From: Aeromonas taiwanensis
GTDB taxonomy: Bacteria; Pseudomonadota; Gammaproteobacteria; Enterobacterales; Aeromonadaceae
NCBI RefSeq assembly: GCF_000820165.1
Contig: NZ_CDDD01000072.1
Span: 1 to 64,000, forward strand
Direction of reading: 5' to 3'
DNA length: 64,000 bases
Part shown: positions 1-9,313 of the stretch, piece after piece
How positions within the stretch are numbered: position 1 is the stretch's first letter
How the letters are laid out: the number at the start of each line of letters is the position of its first letter
Program-made: the position numbers and the translations under genes
Notes under the pieces: model-generated
The model's database searches: none
What the model was told of the DNA's origin: nothing
The model's input: only the letters and a program-made list of their open reading frames with translations

Positions 1-615
1 GATGTAGAGGGCGGCCTGATCCCCTCCCAGTGCCCGCCCCAACGCCGCCTGCAGCGTGTTGAACGACATGTCCACCATCAGCAGCCCCAGCAGTTGCCCC
101 TCGTCATCCCTGACCCGCTTGATCAGGGTCAGTACCTGGCTGGCGGAAGCAAACTCATCGTAGGGGCCAAACCAGATGAGGTCGTCACCGCCGCTGGCGA
201 TCGCCTGGTACCAGGGGCGATCCCGCGCCTCATAGCCTGCCGGCGCACGCCAGTCGGGATAGCCGTCGAGGTGGTTGGTGCGCACGTTGTAGAAAAAGAG
301 GTAGTGGGCGTCGTGCTTGAACTGATGGGCGATGGGCCAGATCGGGTTGATGGCCGTCTCCCCCCTCGCGATGGCCCGCTTGTCCAGGGAGGACTCCAGC
401 ACGCCGAGCTGCCGCTGGTTGTCCTGCGCCAGCTCGTGGATCAGGGTGGCATCTATGGTGGTGAGCATGTGACCGTAACCCGCCATGGTCTTGTCGATAC
501 TCTGCAGGTAGCTGGCCGCCGCCAGCAACAGGGTGGCGATCAGCACCAGGGCGCCAAGCACAAACGACAGCGGGGTCAGGATGTAATAGCGTTCCTTGAT
601 GATCGCAGCAGCCAC
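1..615 (-). CDS. Membrane-anchored dCache sensor protein, 3' end cut by window edge
   Basis: This partial gene enters from the left edge; only its N-terminal ~205 codons are visible. The frame gives a short cytoplasmic start, one transmembrane helix at about residues 10-35, then an extracytoplasmic region containing RDRPWYQAI, a hallmark of the dCache_1 ligand-binding fold, followed by a second strand-rich segment (LLGLLMVDMS). Such modules precede GGDEF, HAMP/methyl-accepting or histidine-kinase outputs; the output lies outside the window, so the class is undetermined. I chose the GTG at 615, the only common start codon after the upstream in-frame stop. An ATG at 628 sits in another frame, separated by a run of seven G, so a length change in that run could alter the annotated start. 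The nearby GGDEF gene makes a signalling role plausible, but that is inference. Confidence 0.72.
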   Translation of the reverse strand, partial: MAAAIIKERYYILTPLSFVLGALVLIATLLLAAASYLQSIDKTMAGYGHMLTTIDATLIHELAQDNQRQLGVLESSLDKRAIARGETAINPIWPIAHQFKHDAHYLFFYNVRTNHLDGYPDWRAPAGYEARDRPWYQAIASGGDDLIWFGPYDEFASASQVLTLIKRVRDDEGQLLGLLMVDMSFNTLQAALGRALGGDQAALYI

Positions 616-894
616 TCCACCCCCCCATAAAATGTCGTTAAAAACTCATTTTATGGTGAAATCAACCAAGCCATCATTGATTGAAATCATCAGTGGCTAC
701 TGTTGGGGGTCGAAAAGGGAACATTGGGTCCACTGTTATATATGCGTTCCCGAGCTGTGAATATCCATAAAAAGTAGAAACACTCCTCACCCTGTGTTGA
801 CGGTTTCTTGTGCAGAAGGTGTTATAGTCGATGACTCGAGAAATCGGAGCCAGATGAACTTTGTCGGCAATGATCCATCAACCAAGGAGATGTT

Positions 895-1497
895 ATGAGC
901 AGTCCGTTTATCGAACAGATCAAAGTACGTCGTACCATCTATGCCCTGGGCAACCGGGTGACCCATTCCGAGCCCCAGCTGACAGCCCTTATCAAGGATG
1001 CCATCAAGCACAGCCCCTCCTCCTTCAACTCCCAGAGCTCCCGCGCCGTCATTCTGTTTGGCGAGGAGCACCACAAGCTGTGGGACATCGTCAAGGCCGA
1101 GCTCAAGAAGATAGTTCCGCCGGAGGCCTATCCCCAGAGCGAGGCCAAGATCAACGGCAGCTTCCGGGCCGGTTTCGGAACCGTTCTCTTCTTCGAGGAC
1201 ACCGCCGTCATCCAGGATCTGCAGCAGAAGTTCGCCCTCTATGCCGACAACTTCCCCATCTGGTCCGAACACGGCACCGGGATCGCCCAGTTCGCGGTCT
1301 GGACCACCCTGGCCCAGGAAGGCATCGGCGCCTCCCTGCAGCACTACAATCCGCTGATCGACGAGGCGGTACGCCAGACGTGGAACCTGCCCGCCAACTG
1401 GTTGCTGCGTGCTCAGATGCCCTTCGGCAGCATAGAGCAACCTGCCGGTGACAAGACCTTCATCGAGGACGATGTCCGCTTCCGGGTCTTCGGCTAA
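895..1497 (+). CDS. Nitroreductase family protein (FMN-dependent)
   Basis: A 200-residue nitroreductase-superfamily enzyme, the usual length for the small HBN1/YdgI-like branch. It should bind FMN and reduce nitro compounds or quinones with NAD(P)H in the cytoplasm. Visible family features are the N-terminal VRRTIYAL segment that contacts the flavin phosphate, the SSFNSQSSRAVIL stretch, and the C-terminal region with the WNLPANW and MPFGSI segments seen in this branch. The ATG at 895 follows a good AAGGAGA ribosome binding site. It is monocistronic, with its own terminator-like hairpin just downstream. The physiological substrate cannot be read from sequence. Confidence 0.88.
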   Translation: MSSPFIEQIKVRRTIYALGNRVTHSEPQLTALIKDAIKHSPSSFNSQSSRAVILFGEEHHKLWDIVKAELKKIVPPEAYPQSEAKINGSFRAGFGTVLFFEDTAVIQDLQQKFALYADNFPIWSEHGTGIAQFAVWTTLAQEGIGASLQHYNPLIDEAVRQTWNLPANWLLRAQMPFGSIEQPAGDKTFIEDDVRFRVFG

Positions 1498-1503
1498 TCC
1501 CCC

Positions 1504-1524
1504 GGCCCCCTCTCGCAGGGGGCC
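1504..1524 (+). terminator. Hairpin after the nitroreductase gene
   Basis: An 8-bp GC-rich stem (GGCCCCCT / AGGGGGCC) with a 5-base loop starts six bases after the stop codon. The tail is TCTTCC rather than a full T run, so termination may be partial. Confidence 0.55.
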
Positions 1525-1605
1525 TCTTCCCGCCTCTCCTCTGTCCTTTTCCCGTCAACAACCCTACTCTGTGACAACATTATCAGTCATGACGAGGAGA
1601 ACCTC

Positions 1606-3069
1606 ATGAGGGAGGCCAGACGCCAGCAGATCCCGCCCAGACTCTATCCGCTGTTTGCCTTTCTCTGTGTCACCACCCTGATCCTCCTGTTCTCCCTGAT
1701 GGGCATCTTCACCCGCCCCCCGAACCTGCTGGCCGCCTTCTGGCCGGCCAACGCCGTGCTGCTCGGCATCATGCTGCGCTACCCACGCCTCGCTTCCCTG
1801 CCGGGGTGGCTGGGAAGCATTGCAGGCTACCTGCTCGCCGCCCAGTTCACCCAGGACGACCTCCAGAAGACGCTGCTGCTGACCCTGGGCAACCTGGCGG
1901 GCGTCTGCGTCGGCTTTGTGCTGTTTCGCTGCCTGAGCTCGCAAGAGAGGCGTCTGAGGCGTCCCACCTCCCTGGTGTTTTTGCTGCTGATATCCATGGC
2001 GGCCTCCCTGGCTGCCGGCCTCGTCGGGGCCTTCATCAATCCCCTGCTGTTTCAGGGCACCATGCTCTACGGGCTCGGCTTCTGGTTTGCCAGCGAGCTC
2101 GTCAACTACATGGCCATACTGCCGGTGATCCTGACCCTGCCTCCCCCCGGGGAGATCTCGGCCTGGCTAGCCCGCCTGTTCCGGCCCCAGCTCTCCTGGC
2201 CCAGGCTGATGCCACTGCTGAGCCTGCTCTGCACCATGATGCTCTCCCTGCTGATCGCCGGTCCCGGCTCCATCGCCTTCCCGGTGCCCGCCCTGCTGTG
2301 GTGCGCCGTCAGCTATTCGCTCTTTACCACCAGCCTGCTCTCCCTGGGTTTCAGCACCCTGACCCTGCTGGCCCTCTCCAACGGCTATCTCGTCATCAGC
2401 CACGATGCCCAGACCCAGTACTGGATGTTTTCGGTCAGGATCGGCGTCATGCTGATCGCCCTCACCCCCCTCACCGCCGCCAGCATCATGGCCGTGCGCA
2501 ACAACCTGCTGAGCAGGATGGAGCATCTGGCCCATCATGATCACCTCACCGGCGTGCTCAATCGCACCGGCTTCTGGCCGATGGCCCAGTCCATGCTGGC
2601 CACCCAGGAGCTGCGCCAGCTCCCTGTCGCCGTCGGCATGCTGGATCTGGACCACTTCAAGCGCGTCAATGACAGTCATGGCCACGAGTCCGGCGATCAC
2701 CTGCTCAGGGCATTCACCGATACAGTGCGTCACCAGCTGCGCCAGGGGGATCTCTTCGTGCGTCTGGGAGGGGAGGAGTTCGCCATCGTGCTGCCTGCGA
2801 CCACCCAGTCCCAGGCCCTGGAGGTGGTCGAGCGACTTAGGGAGAAGGTGGCCGGGATGAGCATGATGGATGCGTCCGGTCAACCCATCGTCGCCACCGT
2901 CAGCATAGGGCTCACCTGCCAGCAACGCGGTACCTACAACCTGGACAGGCTGCTCTCCCGCGCCGATCAGGCGCTCTATCAGGCCAAGCGCCATGGTCGC
3001 AACCGGGTGGAGCTGCACCGGGAAGACGCGCCGGATGACCGGGATGGCAGCCCGTCGGCCAACCCATGA
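1606..3069 (+). CDS. MASE1-GGDEF diguanylate cyclase
   Basis: A 487-residue inner-membrane protein predicted to make cyclic di-GMP from two GTP. Residues ~18-295 form a multi-helix hydrophobic MASE1-type sensor with the typical PPNLLAAFWPANAVLLG segment early on. A short linker (HLAHHDHLTGVLNRTGF) leads into a C-terminal GGDEF domain. The catalytic signature is GGEEF at residues 388-392, an active variant. The motif RQGD at 379-382 lies exactly five residues before it, which is the product-binding inhibitory I-site, so feedback inhibition is expected. There is no EAL or PAS domain. The ATG at 1606 follows GAGGAG. What MASE1 senses is unknown. It could supply c-di-GMP to the VpsR-like regulator at 30.1-31.4 kb, but nothing in the sequence links them directly. 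Confidence 0.92.
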   Translation: MREARRQQIPPRLYPLFAFLCVTTLILLFSLMGIFTRPPNLLAAFWPANAVLLGIMLRYPRLASLPGWLGSIAGYLLAAQFTQDDLQKTLLLTLGNLAGVCVGFVLFRCLSSQERRLRRPTSLVFLLLISMAASLAAGLVGAFINPLLFQGTMLYGLGFWFASELVNYMAILPVILTLPPPGEISAWLARLFRPQLSWPRLMPLLSLLCTMMLSLLIAGPGSIAFPVPALLWCAVSYSLFTTSLLSLGFSTLTLLALSNGYLVISHDAQTQYWMFSVRIGVMLIALTPLTAASIMAVRNNLLSRMEHLAHHDHLTGVLNRTGFWPMAQSMLATQELRQLPVAVGMLDLDHFKRVNDSHGHESGDHLLRAFTDTVRHQLRQGDLFVRLGGEEFAIVLPATTQSQALEVVERLREKVAGMSMMDASGQPIVATVSIGLTCQQRGTYNLDRLLSRADQALYQAKRHGRNRVELHREDAPDDRDGSPSANP

Positions 3070-3142
3070 GCCCTCCCCATCCGGCGATCCCGTTCGAGCT
3101 CAGCGTCCAGATACCCCGGTCGGCCGATGCGGCTCGATCCCT

Positions 3143-3361
3143 TCAGCGCCCCGCCAGCGTGTCGATGAAGGCCTGCCGCTGGGTCGCGGCCTCATAGCAG
3201 GCGAGCGCCTGCTCGGCATTGCTCGCCCACACCGGCCGGGGGCCCACCGCAAATCCCTGCTGCAGCAGGCTGGTCAGCAGTTCCCCCGTCTCCTGGGCCG
3301 CCAGTGGCTGTGCCAGTACCAGGCTTCCCTTGATCAAGAACAGATAGCGTTCGGTCGACAT
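3143..3361 (-). CDS. Small uncharacterised protein (72 aa)
   Basis: I do not recognise this family. The 72-residue product begins MSTERYLFLIKGSLVLAQP and is probably cytoplasmic: there is no signal peptide or transmembrane helix. The central part (ETGELLTSLLQQG) is likely helical, and an aromatic/Ala-rich C-terminal half follows. A strong AAGGAG ribosome binding site precedes the ATG at 3361, and no better reading frame exists on either strand, so I consider it real. It is transcribed divergently from the LysR regulator at 3476, with only 114 bases between the two starts. That arrangement suggests the regulator controls it. Confidence 0.62.
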   Translation of the reverse strand: MSTERYLFLIKGSLVLAQPLAAQETGELLTSLLQQGFAVGPRPVWASNAEQALACYEAATQRQAFIDTLAGR

Positions 3362-3475
3362 GACATGACTCCTTGTGGCTGGTCGGCAGGCCGGATGGCC
3401 TGTTTCGAGACCATTAGAACAAGGCAGTTAGATAATTTATAATCAATAAATCGCCACATTGGATAACTAAATGGA

Positions 3476-4381
3476 ATGAAATTCGACCTCAGGCAACTGC
3501 AGGCCTTCGTCATGCTGGCCGAGACCGCCAACTACCGCGAGGCGGCGCAGCGGCTGTTCGTGACCCAGCCGGCCCTCACCAAGCAGATCCAGGGGCTGGA
3601 GCTCGCCCTCGGCAGCACCCTGTTCAACCGGGGCCGCCACGGCGCCGAGCTGACCGCCATCGGCCAGCAGCTGCTCCCCCAGGCCCTTGCCCTGGTCGAA
3701 CACGGCAAGGGGTTCGAGCATCACGCCCTGGCGCTGGCAAGCGGCGCCGCGGGGCGCCTCAGGATAGGATTCGGGCTCTCCAGCTTCGCACTCGCCCCCT
3801 CCCTGGTGGCCGCCTTCAAGCAGCAGGCCCCGGACGTGCTGGTGCATCTGCAGGACATGACCTCCGCCATTCAGCAGGAGCAGCTGTTGACCGGACGCCT
3901 GCAGGCAGGCTTCATGCGCCGGCCAGAGGTGCCGCAACTGCGTGAGCACAGGCTGCTGACGGACAGGCTGGTGCTGGCCGTCCCCACCCGGATAACGCTG
4001 CCGGATCCGGCGGCCTTCGACGTGGAGCAGGCCCTGACTCGCCAGCCGCTGCTGCAGATGGTGGGTCACCGCTGCCCCGGTCTCACCCGGCAGATAGCCC
4101 GCTTTCTCGGCGCCAACCGCCTGAGCGGCATGATCCAGGAGGCAGAAGATATCCAGACTCTGGTGGCCCTGGTGGCCGCCGGCATCGGCAACGCCATCCT
4201 GCCCCGCAGCGTCGGCTTTATCGCAGGCCAGGAGGTGACCCTCTACCCTCTCTCCGGCCCCTGGTCGGAATGGGACATCAGCCTGGTGTGGAACCCGGAG
4301 TTTGCGGACCCTATCCGGGATCGCTTCCTGCAACTGGTTCTGGCGGCCCACCCGGCAGCCAGCCCCGCGACCGAAGGATGA
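3476..4381 (+). CDS. LysR-family transcriptional regulator
   Basis: A 301-residue LysR-type regulator of standard length. The N-terminal winged helix-turn-helix is at residues ~5-62 (REAAQRLFVTQPALTKQIQ is the recognition region). A linker helix and a two-lobed effector-binding domain run from ~88 to 290 (GRLRIGFGLSSFALAPSLV marks its start). It should bind DNA as a tetramer and respond to a small molecule that cannot be inferred from sequence. The divergent small gene at 3143-3361 is the most likely target, and autoregulation through the shared 114-base intergenic region is usual for the family. The ATG at 3476 has a weak ribosome binding site. Confidence 0.9.
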   Translation: MKFDLRQLQAFVMLAETANYREAAQRLFVTQPALTKQIQGLELALGSTLFNRGRHGAELTAIGQQLLPQALALVEHGKGFEHHALALASGAAGRLRIGFGLSSFALAPSLVAAFKQQAPDVLVHLQDMTSAIQQEQLLTGRLQAGFMRRPEVPQLREHRLLTDRLVLAVPTRITLPDPAAFDVEQALTRQPLLQMVGHRCPGLTRQIARFLGANRLSGMIQEAEDIQTLVALVAAGIGNAILPRSVGFIAGQEVTLYPLSGPWSEWDISLVWNPEFADPIRDRFLQLVLAAHPAASPATEG

Positions 4382-4464
4382 GGTGGACTCATTTTTGCCT
4401 TTTTCATGAAGGGGGCAGTAAGATGGGCAGCAAGAATCCAGCCACCATATGAAGGGAGATCCCC

Positions 4465-4692
4465 ATGATCAAACCACTTATTGCGCTCTTGCCCGCCCTG
4501 TTGCTGAGCGCCTGCGCCAGCGAAAAAGCGCCGACGCCCGTCGGCATGGCCAACCCGGCCTCGGTCTACTGTGGCGAACAGGGAGGCAAAGTGATCATCA
4601 AGCAGGAAGCCAATGGCGCCGTGGGTTACTGCCATCTGCCAGACGGCCAGGTGGCCGAGGAGTGGGCCTTCTATCGCTCGACTCATCCCTGA
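4465..4692 (+). CDS. DUF333 lipoprotein (YoaF-like)
   Basis: A 75-residue lipoprotein. The signal peptide ends in the lipobox LLSAC, with the lipidated cysteine at residue 17. The residue after it is Ala, not Asp, so by the E. coli sorting rule it should go to the outer membrane. The mature part (NPASVYCGEQGGKVIIK, then GYCHLPDGQVAEEWAFYR) is the DUF333 module, sometimes loosely called hemolysin-related. It carries two conserved cysteines, presumably a disulfide in the periplasm. Function is unknown. The ATG follows GAAGGGAGAT. The gene ends just before a strong hairpin shared with the convergent ubiF. Confidence 0.85.
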   Translation: MIKPLIALLPALLLSACASEKAPTPVGMANPASVYCGEQGGKVIIKQEANGAVGYCHLPDGQVAEEWAFYRSTHP

Positions 4693-4718
4693 TCTTGCCA
4701 CGGCTGCAGGCCTGATGC

Positions 4719-4752
4719 ACAAGGGGGCGATTCATCAGAACCGCCCCCTTGT
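4719..4752. terminator. Bidirectional terminator between the DUF333 gene and ubiF
   Basis: A perfect 11-bp stem (ACAAGGGGGCG against its complement) with a 12-base loop is followed by TTGTTA on the plus strand. It lies between convergent genes and can serve both. Confidence 0.7.
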
Positions 4753-4805
4753 TGTTACGCTCACGGGAGCTTCGCCCGCCTCTCTCATGGCGACCGGCGG
4801 CAACC

Positions 4806-5969
4806 TCAGACCAGCCCCAGGGCATAACGCAGCGCCATCTCCTTGAGGGGGCCCGCCTTGTCCGCCAGGTTCAGCGCCAGGTTGCGGGCAAGCTTGAGGG
4901 GGCCTATCTCGTTGCTGAACGCCCCGTAGAAGAGATCCATCCCCGACTGCATCAGCAGGTTGTCCGGACGCCGACGGCGCTCGTAGCGCGCGGCCAGCCC
5001 CAGCCCATGCCAGTCAGCCCCCGCCTTGGCCAGAGCCTCGGCCCAGCAGGCCACGTCCTTGAAGCCGAGGTTGACCCCCTGCCCGGCAAGCGGGTTGATG
5101 GTGTGGGCGGCATCACCGAGCAGCACCACCCGGCCGGCGTGGTAGTCGTTGGCGTGGCGACGCACCAGGGGGAAGCTCCCCTTGCCGGTCACGCGAAAGC
5201 CGCCGAGCCGGCTCGGGAAGTGGCGGCGCACCTCGGCGGCAAGCCCCTCGTTGTCCATGGCGGTCAGGGCCCGGATGCGGGCCGGGCTGTCGTACCACAC
5301 CAGGGAGCCGTGACGACCCGGCAGCGGCAGGAAGGCGCGGGGGCCCTGCGGGGTGAACTGCTGCCAGGTGATGTCCTCCTGCTCAAAGTCGGTGTCGATG
5401 TTGATCAGCATGCAGTGCTGGCGGTACTCGAAGCGCGAGACGCCGATCCCGGCGAGCCTGCGGGTATGGGATTCGGCGCCGTCGCAGGCCAGCACCCAGC
5501 GTGCCTGCAGCTCGGTGCCATCATCCAGCAGCAGGGTAGCGTGTTCCCTGTCCTGACGCAGACTCTGCACCGCCGCCGGGGTATGGGTCTGGATGTTGGG
5601 GAAATCCTCCATACGCCTCAAGAGAGCGAGCTGCACCAGCCGGTTCTCGATGATGTAGCCAAGCTGGGGCAGGCCCAGGTCGGCCGCATCAAAGCGGGTG
5701 GCAAAGCCGTCCAGCTCCCAGGTCTCCAGCCGGCGATAGGGGCACAGCCGCATCTGCCGCAGGTATTGCCAGGCGCCCGCCTGCTCCAGCAGGGCCACCG
5801 ACGCCAGACTGATGGCGGAGACCCGCAGATCCAGCGGCTGCTCCGGCGCGTAGGGCCCCGGCAACCGGGTCTCGATGACCCGCACCGAGCGGCCCTGGCT
5901 CGCCAGCAGGCAGGCGGTGGCGGCGCCCACCATGCCGGCGCCGACGATGGCGATATCGCAATGTTCCAT
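4806..5969 (-). CDS. ubiF: Ubiquinone biosynthesis hydroxylase UbiF
   Basis: A 387-residue FAD monooxygenase of the UbiH/COQ6 family, taken as the enzyme hydroxylating 2-octaprenyl-3-methyl-6-methoxy-1,4-benzoquinol in ubiquinone synthesis. The N-terminal Rossmann fold shows GAGMVG at residues 10-15. The second FAD motif GDAAHTINPLAGQG lies near residue 282. Paralogues UbiH and UbiI share these motifs. The assignment to UbiF rests mainly on position: E. coli has ubiF divergent from miaB, exactly as here. The frame stays open upstream to 6086, but the ATG at 5969 has an AGGAAGT ribosome binding site and starts directly into the flavin-binding strand, so I use it. The 255-base gap to miaB must hold both promoters. 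Confidence 0.9.
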   Translation of the reverse strand: MEHCDIAIVGAGMVGAATACLLASQGRSVRVIETRLPGPYAPEQPLDLRVSAISLASVALLEQAGAWQYLRQMRLCPYRRLETWELDGFATRFDAADLGLPQLGYIIENRLVQLALLRRMEDFPNIQTHTPAAVQSLRQDREHATLLLDDGTELQARWVLACDGAESHTRRLAGIGVSRFEYRQHCMLINIDTDFEQEDITWQQFTPQGPRAFLPLPGRHGSLVWYDSPARIRALTAMDNEGLAAEVRRHFPSRLGGFRVTGKGSFPLVRRHANDYHAGRVVLLGDAAHTINPLAGQGVNLGFKDVACWAEALAKAGADWHGLGLAARYERRRRPDNLLMQSGMDLFYGAFSNEIGPLKLARNLALNLADKAGPLKEMALRYALGLV

Positions 5970-6224
5970 GACGTACTTCCTGAAATGGGCGCCCACGCAG
6001 ACAGAGAGGGGCTGAATCGAATGAGGGCATGATAGCGCAACGAGGGGGGATAAACAGTGAGAGAAGCGGCGAATTGCCTTGCCCAATCAAGGACAGAACC
6101 CCTGTTGACGCGGCCAGCCAGCCCATGGGGGCCGCCGGATATTAACTAGTCAGCCCCGCCATTGCGGAGTAAAATGCCCGGTCCTTTGACCCTGTCGATA
6201 GCAAAAACCGTCATTAGAGTAGCG

Positions 6225-7658
6225 ATGAGCAAGAAACTTCATATCAAGACCTGGGGCTGCCAGATGAACGAGTACGACTCGTCCAAGATGGCGGACCTGT
6301 TGGACGCCAGCCATGGTTATCAGCTGACCGAAGAGCCCGAAGAGGCCGACGTCCTGTTGCTGAACACCTGTTCCATCCGCGAGAAGGCCCAGGAGAAGGT
6401 GTTCCACCTGCTCGGTCGCTGGAAGAAGCTCAAGACCAAGAAGCCGGGTCTGGTGATCGGGGTGGGCGGCTGCGTCGCCTCCCAGGAAGGGGACAACCTG
6501 AGAAAGCGCGCCCCCTATGTGGACATCGTCTTCGGCCCCCAGACCCTCCACCGCCTGCCCGCCATGATCAAGCAGGTGCAGGAGGGCCACGGCGCCCAGG
6601 TGGACATCGCCTTCCCCGAAATCGAGAAGTTCGACAACCTGCCGGAGCCGCGCGCCGAGGGCGCCACCGCCTTCGTCTCCATCATGGAAGGCTGCTCCAA
6701 ATACTGCTCCTTCTGCGTGGTGCCCTACACCCGCGGCGAAGAGGTGAGCCGCCCGCTCGACGACGTGCTCTACGAAATCGCCCAGCTCGCCCAGCAGGGG
6801 GTGCGCGAGGTCAACCTGCTCGGCCAGAACGTCAACGCCTATCGCGGCCCGACCTTCGAGGGGGATGACTGCACCTTCGCCGAGCTGCTGCGCCTGGTGG
6901 CCGCCATCGACGGCATCGACCGCATTCGCTACACCACCAGCCACCCCATCGAGTTCACCGACGACATCATCGAGGTCTATCGGGATACCCCCGAGGTGGT
7001 CAGCTTCCTGCACCTGCCGGTGCAAAGCGGCTCGGATCGCATCCTGACCATGATGAAGCGCCCCCACACCGTGCTGGAGTACAAGTCCAAGATCCGCCGT
7101 CTGCGCGCCGTGCGTCCCGACATCACCATGAGCTCGGACTTCATCGTCGGCTTCCCGAACGAGACGGACGAGGACTTCGAGGCCACCATGAAGCTGATCG
7201 AGGAGATCAACTTCGACATGAGCTTCAGCTTCATCTACAGCCCCCGCCCCGGCACTCCGGCCGCGGACCTGCCTGACGATGTGGACATGGAGGTGAAGAA
7301 GGCCCGCCTCACCCGGCTGCAGAACCAGATCAATCACCAGTCCATGCTCATCGGCCGCGCCATGCTGGGCTCGGTGCAGCGCATTCTGGTGGAAGGCCCC
7401 TCCAAGCTGGATCCCATGCAGCTGTCCGGCCGTACCGAGAACAACCGGGTGGTCAACTTCGAGGGCTCCCACCGCCTCATCGGCGGCTTCGCCGACGTGG
7501 AGATCATCGACGTGCGCCCCTTCTCCCTGCGCGGTCGTTTCATCCGCGGCGAGGACGAGATGAACCTGCGCATCGCCACGGCGCCGAGCGAGATCCTGGC
7601 CCGCCGCCCCGACAACGTGCCCGATCCCCTGGGCGTTGCGGCCTTCACTCCCCATTAA
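6225..7658 (+). CDS. miaB: tRNA-2-methylthio-N6-dimethylallyladenosine synthase MiaB
   Basis: A 477-residue radical-SAM methylthiotransferase that adds the 2-methylthio group to i6A37 in tRNAs reading UNN codons. The N-terminal MTTase domain (GCQMNEYDS, Cys12, plus two more cysteines in the first ~85 residues) holds one [4Fe-4S] cluster. The radical-SAM triad CSKYCSFC (Cys157, 161, 164) holds the second. A C-terminal TRAM RNA-binding domain ends the protein. The open frame begins at 6162, but the ATG at 6225 gives the conserved [13 protein letters not shown] start. The order miaB-ybeZ-ybeY-ybeX-lnt matches E. coli. A short hairpin (7664-7682) separates it from ybeZ without a T run, so read-through is expected. 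Confidence 0.97.
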   Translation: MSKKLHIKTWGCQMNEYDSSKMADLLDASHGYQLTEEPEEADVLLLNTCSIREKAQEKVFHLLGRWKKLKTKKPGLVIGVGGCVASQEGDNLRKRAPYVDIVFGPQTLHRLPAMIKQVQEGHGAQVDIAFPEIEKFDNLPEPRAEGATAFVSIMEGCSKYCSFCVVPYTRGEEVSRPLDDVLYEIAQLAQQGVREVNLLGQNVNAYRGPTFEGDDCTFAELLRLVAAIDGIDRIRYTTSHPIEFTDDIIEVYRDTPEVVSFLHLPVQSGSDRILTMMKRPHTVLEYKSKIRRLRAVRPDITMSSDFIVGFPNETDEDFEATMKLIEEINFDMSFSFIYSPRPGTPAADLPDDVDMEVKKARLTRLQNQINHQSMLIGRAMLGSVQRILVEGPSKLDPMQLSGRTENNRVVNFEGSHRLIGGFADVEIIDVRPFSLRGRFIRGEDEMNLRIATAPSEILARRPDNVPDPLGVAAFTPH

Positions 7659-7702
7659 TTGCGCTTCCCTCCCGGAGGGAAGTGCCTTGAAACGAGGTCA
7701 AC

Positions 7703-8755
7703 TTGAGCCGACATATCGCGACCCTGAACCTGCACCTGGAGCCCGCCGACAACCTGCGCCTCGCCAGCCTGTGCGGCCCCTTTGACGACAACCTCAAGCA
7801 GTTGGAGCGCCGCCTCGGCATCGAGGTCAGCTACCGGAACAACCATTTCCAGGTGATCGGCAAGCAGGCCCAGGTGGACGCCGCAGCCGTCATCCTCAAG
7901 CACCTCTATGTGGAGACCCAGCCGCTCAAGGGCGGCAAGGTGACCGACATCACCCCCGACATGGTGCACCTGGCGGTGCAGGAGTCCCGGGTACTGGAGC
8001 AGGACGAGGACGAGGCTCCCAGCCTGCCTTATGGCAAGGAGGTGACGGTCAAGACCAAACGCGGCCTCATCAAGCCGCGCAGCCCGAACCAAGCCCAGTA
8101 CATCGCCAATATCGTGCGCCACGACATCAGCTTCGGCATAGGCCCGGCCGGTACCGGCAAGACCTATCTGGCGGTGGCCGCCGCCGTGGATGCCCTGGAG
8201 CGCCAGGAGATCCGCCGCATCCTGCTGACCCGTCCGGCGGTGGAGGCAGGGGAGAAGCTCGGCTTCCTGCCCGGGGATCTATCCCAGAAGGTGGACCCCT
8301 ACCTGCGCCCGCTCTACGACGCCCTGTTCGAGATGCTGGGCTTCGAGCGCGTGGAGAAGCTGATGGAGCGCAACATCATCGAGGTAGCGCCGCTCGCTTA
8401 TATGCGAGGCAGAACCTTGAATGACGCCTTTATCATCCTGGACGAGGCACAGAACACCACCACGGAGCAGATGAAGATGTTCCTGACCCGCATCGGCTTC
8501 AACTCCAAGGCGGTGGTCACCGGCGACATCACCCAGGTGGACCTGCCCCGCAGCACCAAGTCCGGCCTGCGCCACGCTCTGGAGGTACTGCAGGGGGTCG
8601 ATGGCCTCTCCTTCAACTTCTTCGAGTCCAAGGACGTGGTGCGCCACCCCGTGGTCGCCCGCATCGTCCAGGCCTACGAGGCATTTGACGCCCAGCAGGC
8701 GGCCGAGAAGGCCGCCACCAACAAAGCAAACACCAGCAAAGAGAGTGCCCAATGA
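7703..8755 (+). CDS. ybeZ: PhoH-like ATPase YbeZ
   Basis: A 350-residue PhoH-family ATPase. The N-terminal ~90 residues resemble a KH-like RNA-binding region. The ATPase core has Walker A GPAGTGKT at 147-154 and Walker B IILDEAQN later. E. coli YbeZ works with the endoribonuclease YbeY, encoded immediately downstream, in rRNA and ribosome quality control. The start is TTG at 7703 with GAGGT eight bases upstream. It gives the expected N terminus and no in-frame ATG fits. The C-terminal tail ([18 protein letters not shown]) is low-complexity. The stop overlaps the ybeY start by four bases (ATGA), indicating translational coupling. Confidence 0.94.
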   Translation: MSRHIATLNLHLEPADNLRLASLCGPFDDNLKQLERRLGIEVSYRNNHFQVIGKQAQVDAAAVILKHLYVETQPLKGGKVTDITPDMVHLAVQESRVLEQDEDEAPSLPYGKEVTVKTKRGLIKPRSPNQAQYIANIVRHDISFGIGPAGTGKTYLAVAAAVDALERQEIRRILLTRPAVEAGEKLGFLPGDLSQKVDPYLRPLYDALFEMLGFERVEKLMERNIIEVAPLAYMRGRTLNDAFIILDEAQNTTTEQMKMFLTRIGFNSKAVVTGDITQVDLPRSTKSGLRHALEVLQGVDGLSFNFFESKDVVRHPVVARIVQAYEAFDAQQAAEKAATNKANTSKESAQ

Positions 8756-9219
8756 GCGTGACCCTGGATCTGCAACTGGCCTGCGCCAGCAACGACGGCC
8801 TGCCGAGCGAGGCCCAGCTGCAGGGCTGGCTCGACGGCACCATCCTGGGCTTCCAGGAGGAGGCCGAGGTGACGGTGCGCCTGGTGGACGAGGCGGAGAG
8901 CCGCGAGCTCAACCACACCTACCGTGGCAAGGACAAACCCACCAACGTGCTCTCCTTCCCGTTCGAGGCGCCCCCGGGTCTCGAGCTGCCCCTGCTCGGC
9001 GATCTGGTGATCTGCCGCCAGGTGGTGGAGGCCGAGGCCATCGAGCAGGGCAAACCGCTCATGGCCCACTGGGCCCACATGGTTGTGCACGGCAGTCTGC
9101 ATCTGCTAGGTTATGACCATATCGAGGACGAGGAAGCCGAGGAGATGGAGCAGCTCGAGCGCGACATCATGCAAGAACTGGGCTTTGCAGACCCCTATTT
9201 GGACGACGACGAAGAGTAA
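8752..9219 (+). CDS. ybeY: Endoribonuclease / rRNA maturation factor YbeY
   Basis: A 155-residue metal-dependent endoribonuclease needed for 16S rRNA 3'-end maturation and 70S quality control. The catalytic zinc motif HxxxHxxxxxH is intact: His113, His117 and His123 in [11 protein letters not shown]. The length matches the E. coli protein. The C terminus is strongly acidic ([12 protein letters not shown]). It is translationally coupled to ybeZ through an ATGA overlap and followed 94 bases later by ybeX. Confidence 0.96.
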   Translation: MSVTLDLQLACASNDGLPSEAQLQGWLDGTILGFQEEAEVTVRLVDEAESRELNHTYRGKDKPTNVLSFPFEAPPGLELPLLGDLVICRQVVEAEAIEQGKPLMAHWAHMVVHGSLHLLGYDHIEDEEAEEMEQLERDIMQELGFADPYLDDDEE

Positions 9220-9313
9220 AGGGCCGGGCTGTCATCGCCTTGAAACAGCCGATGACCACCCTTATATCTCCCAACGATTTCACGTGTGTTTTAGCGAGTA
9301 ACCAAGAGAGAAA

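Noticed and set aside
94-630. 178-codon plus-strand frame opposite the sensor gene
   Set aside because: The minus-strand frame gives a coherent signal anchor plus dCache domain; the plus frame has no recognisable features.
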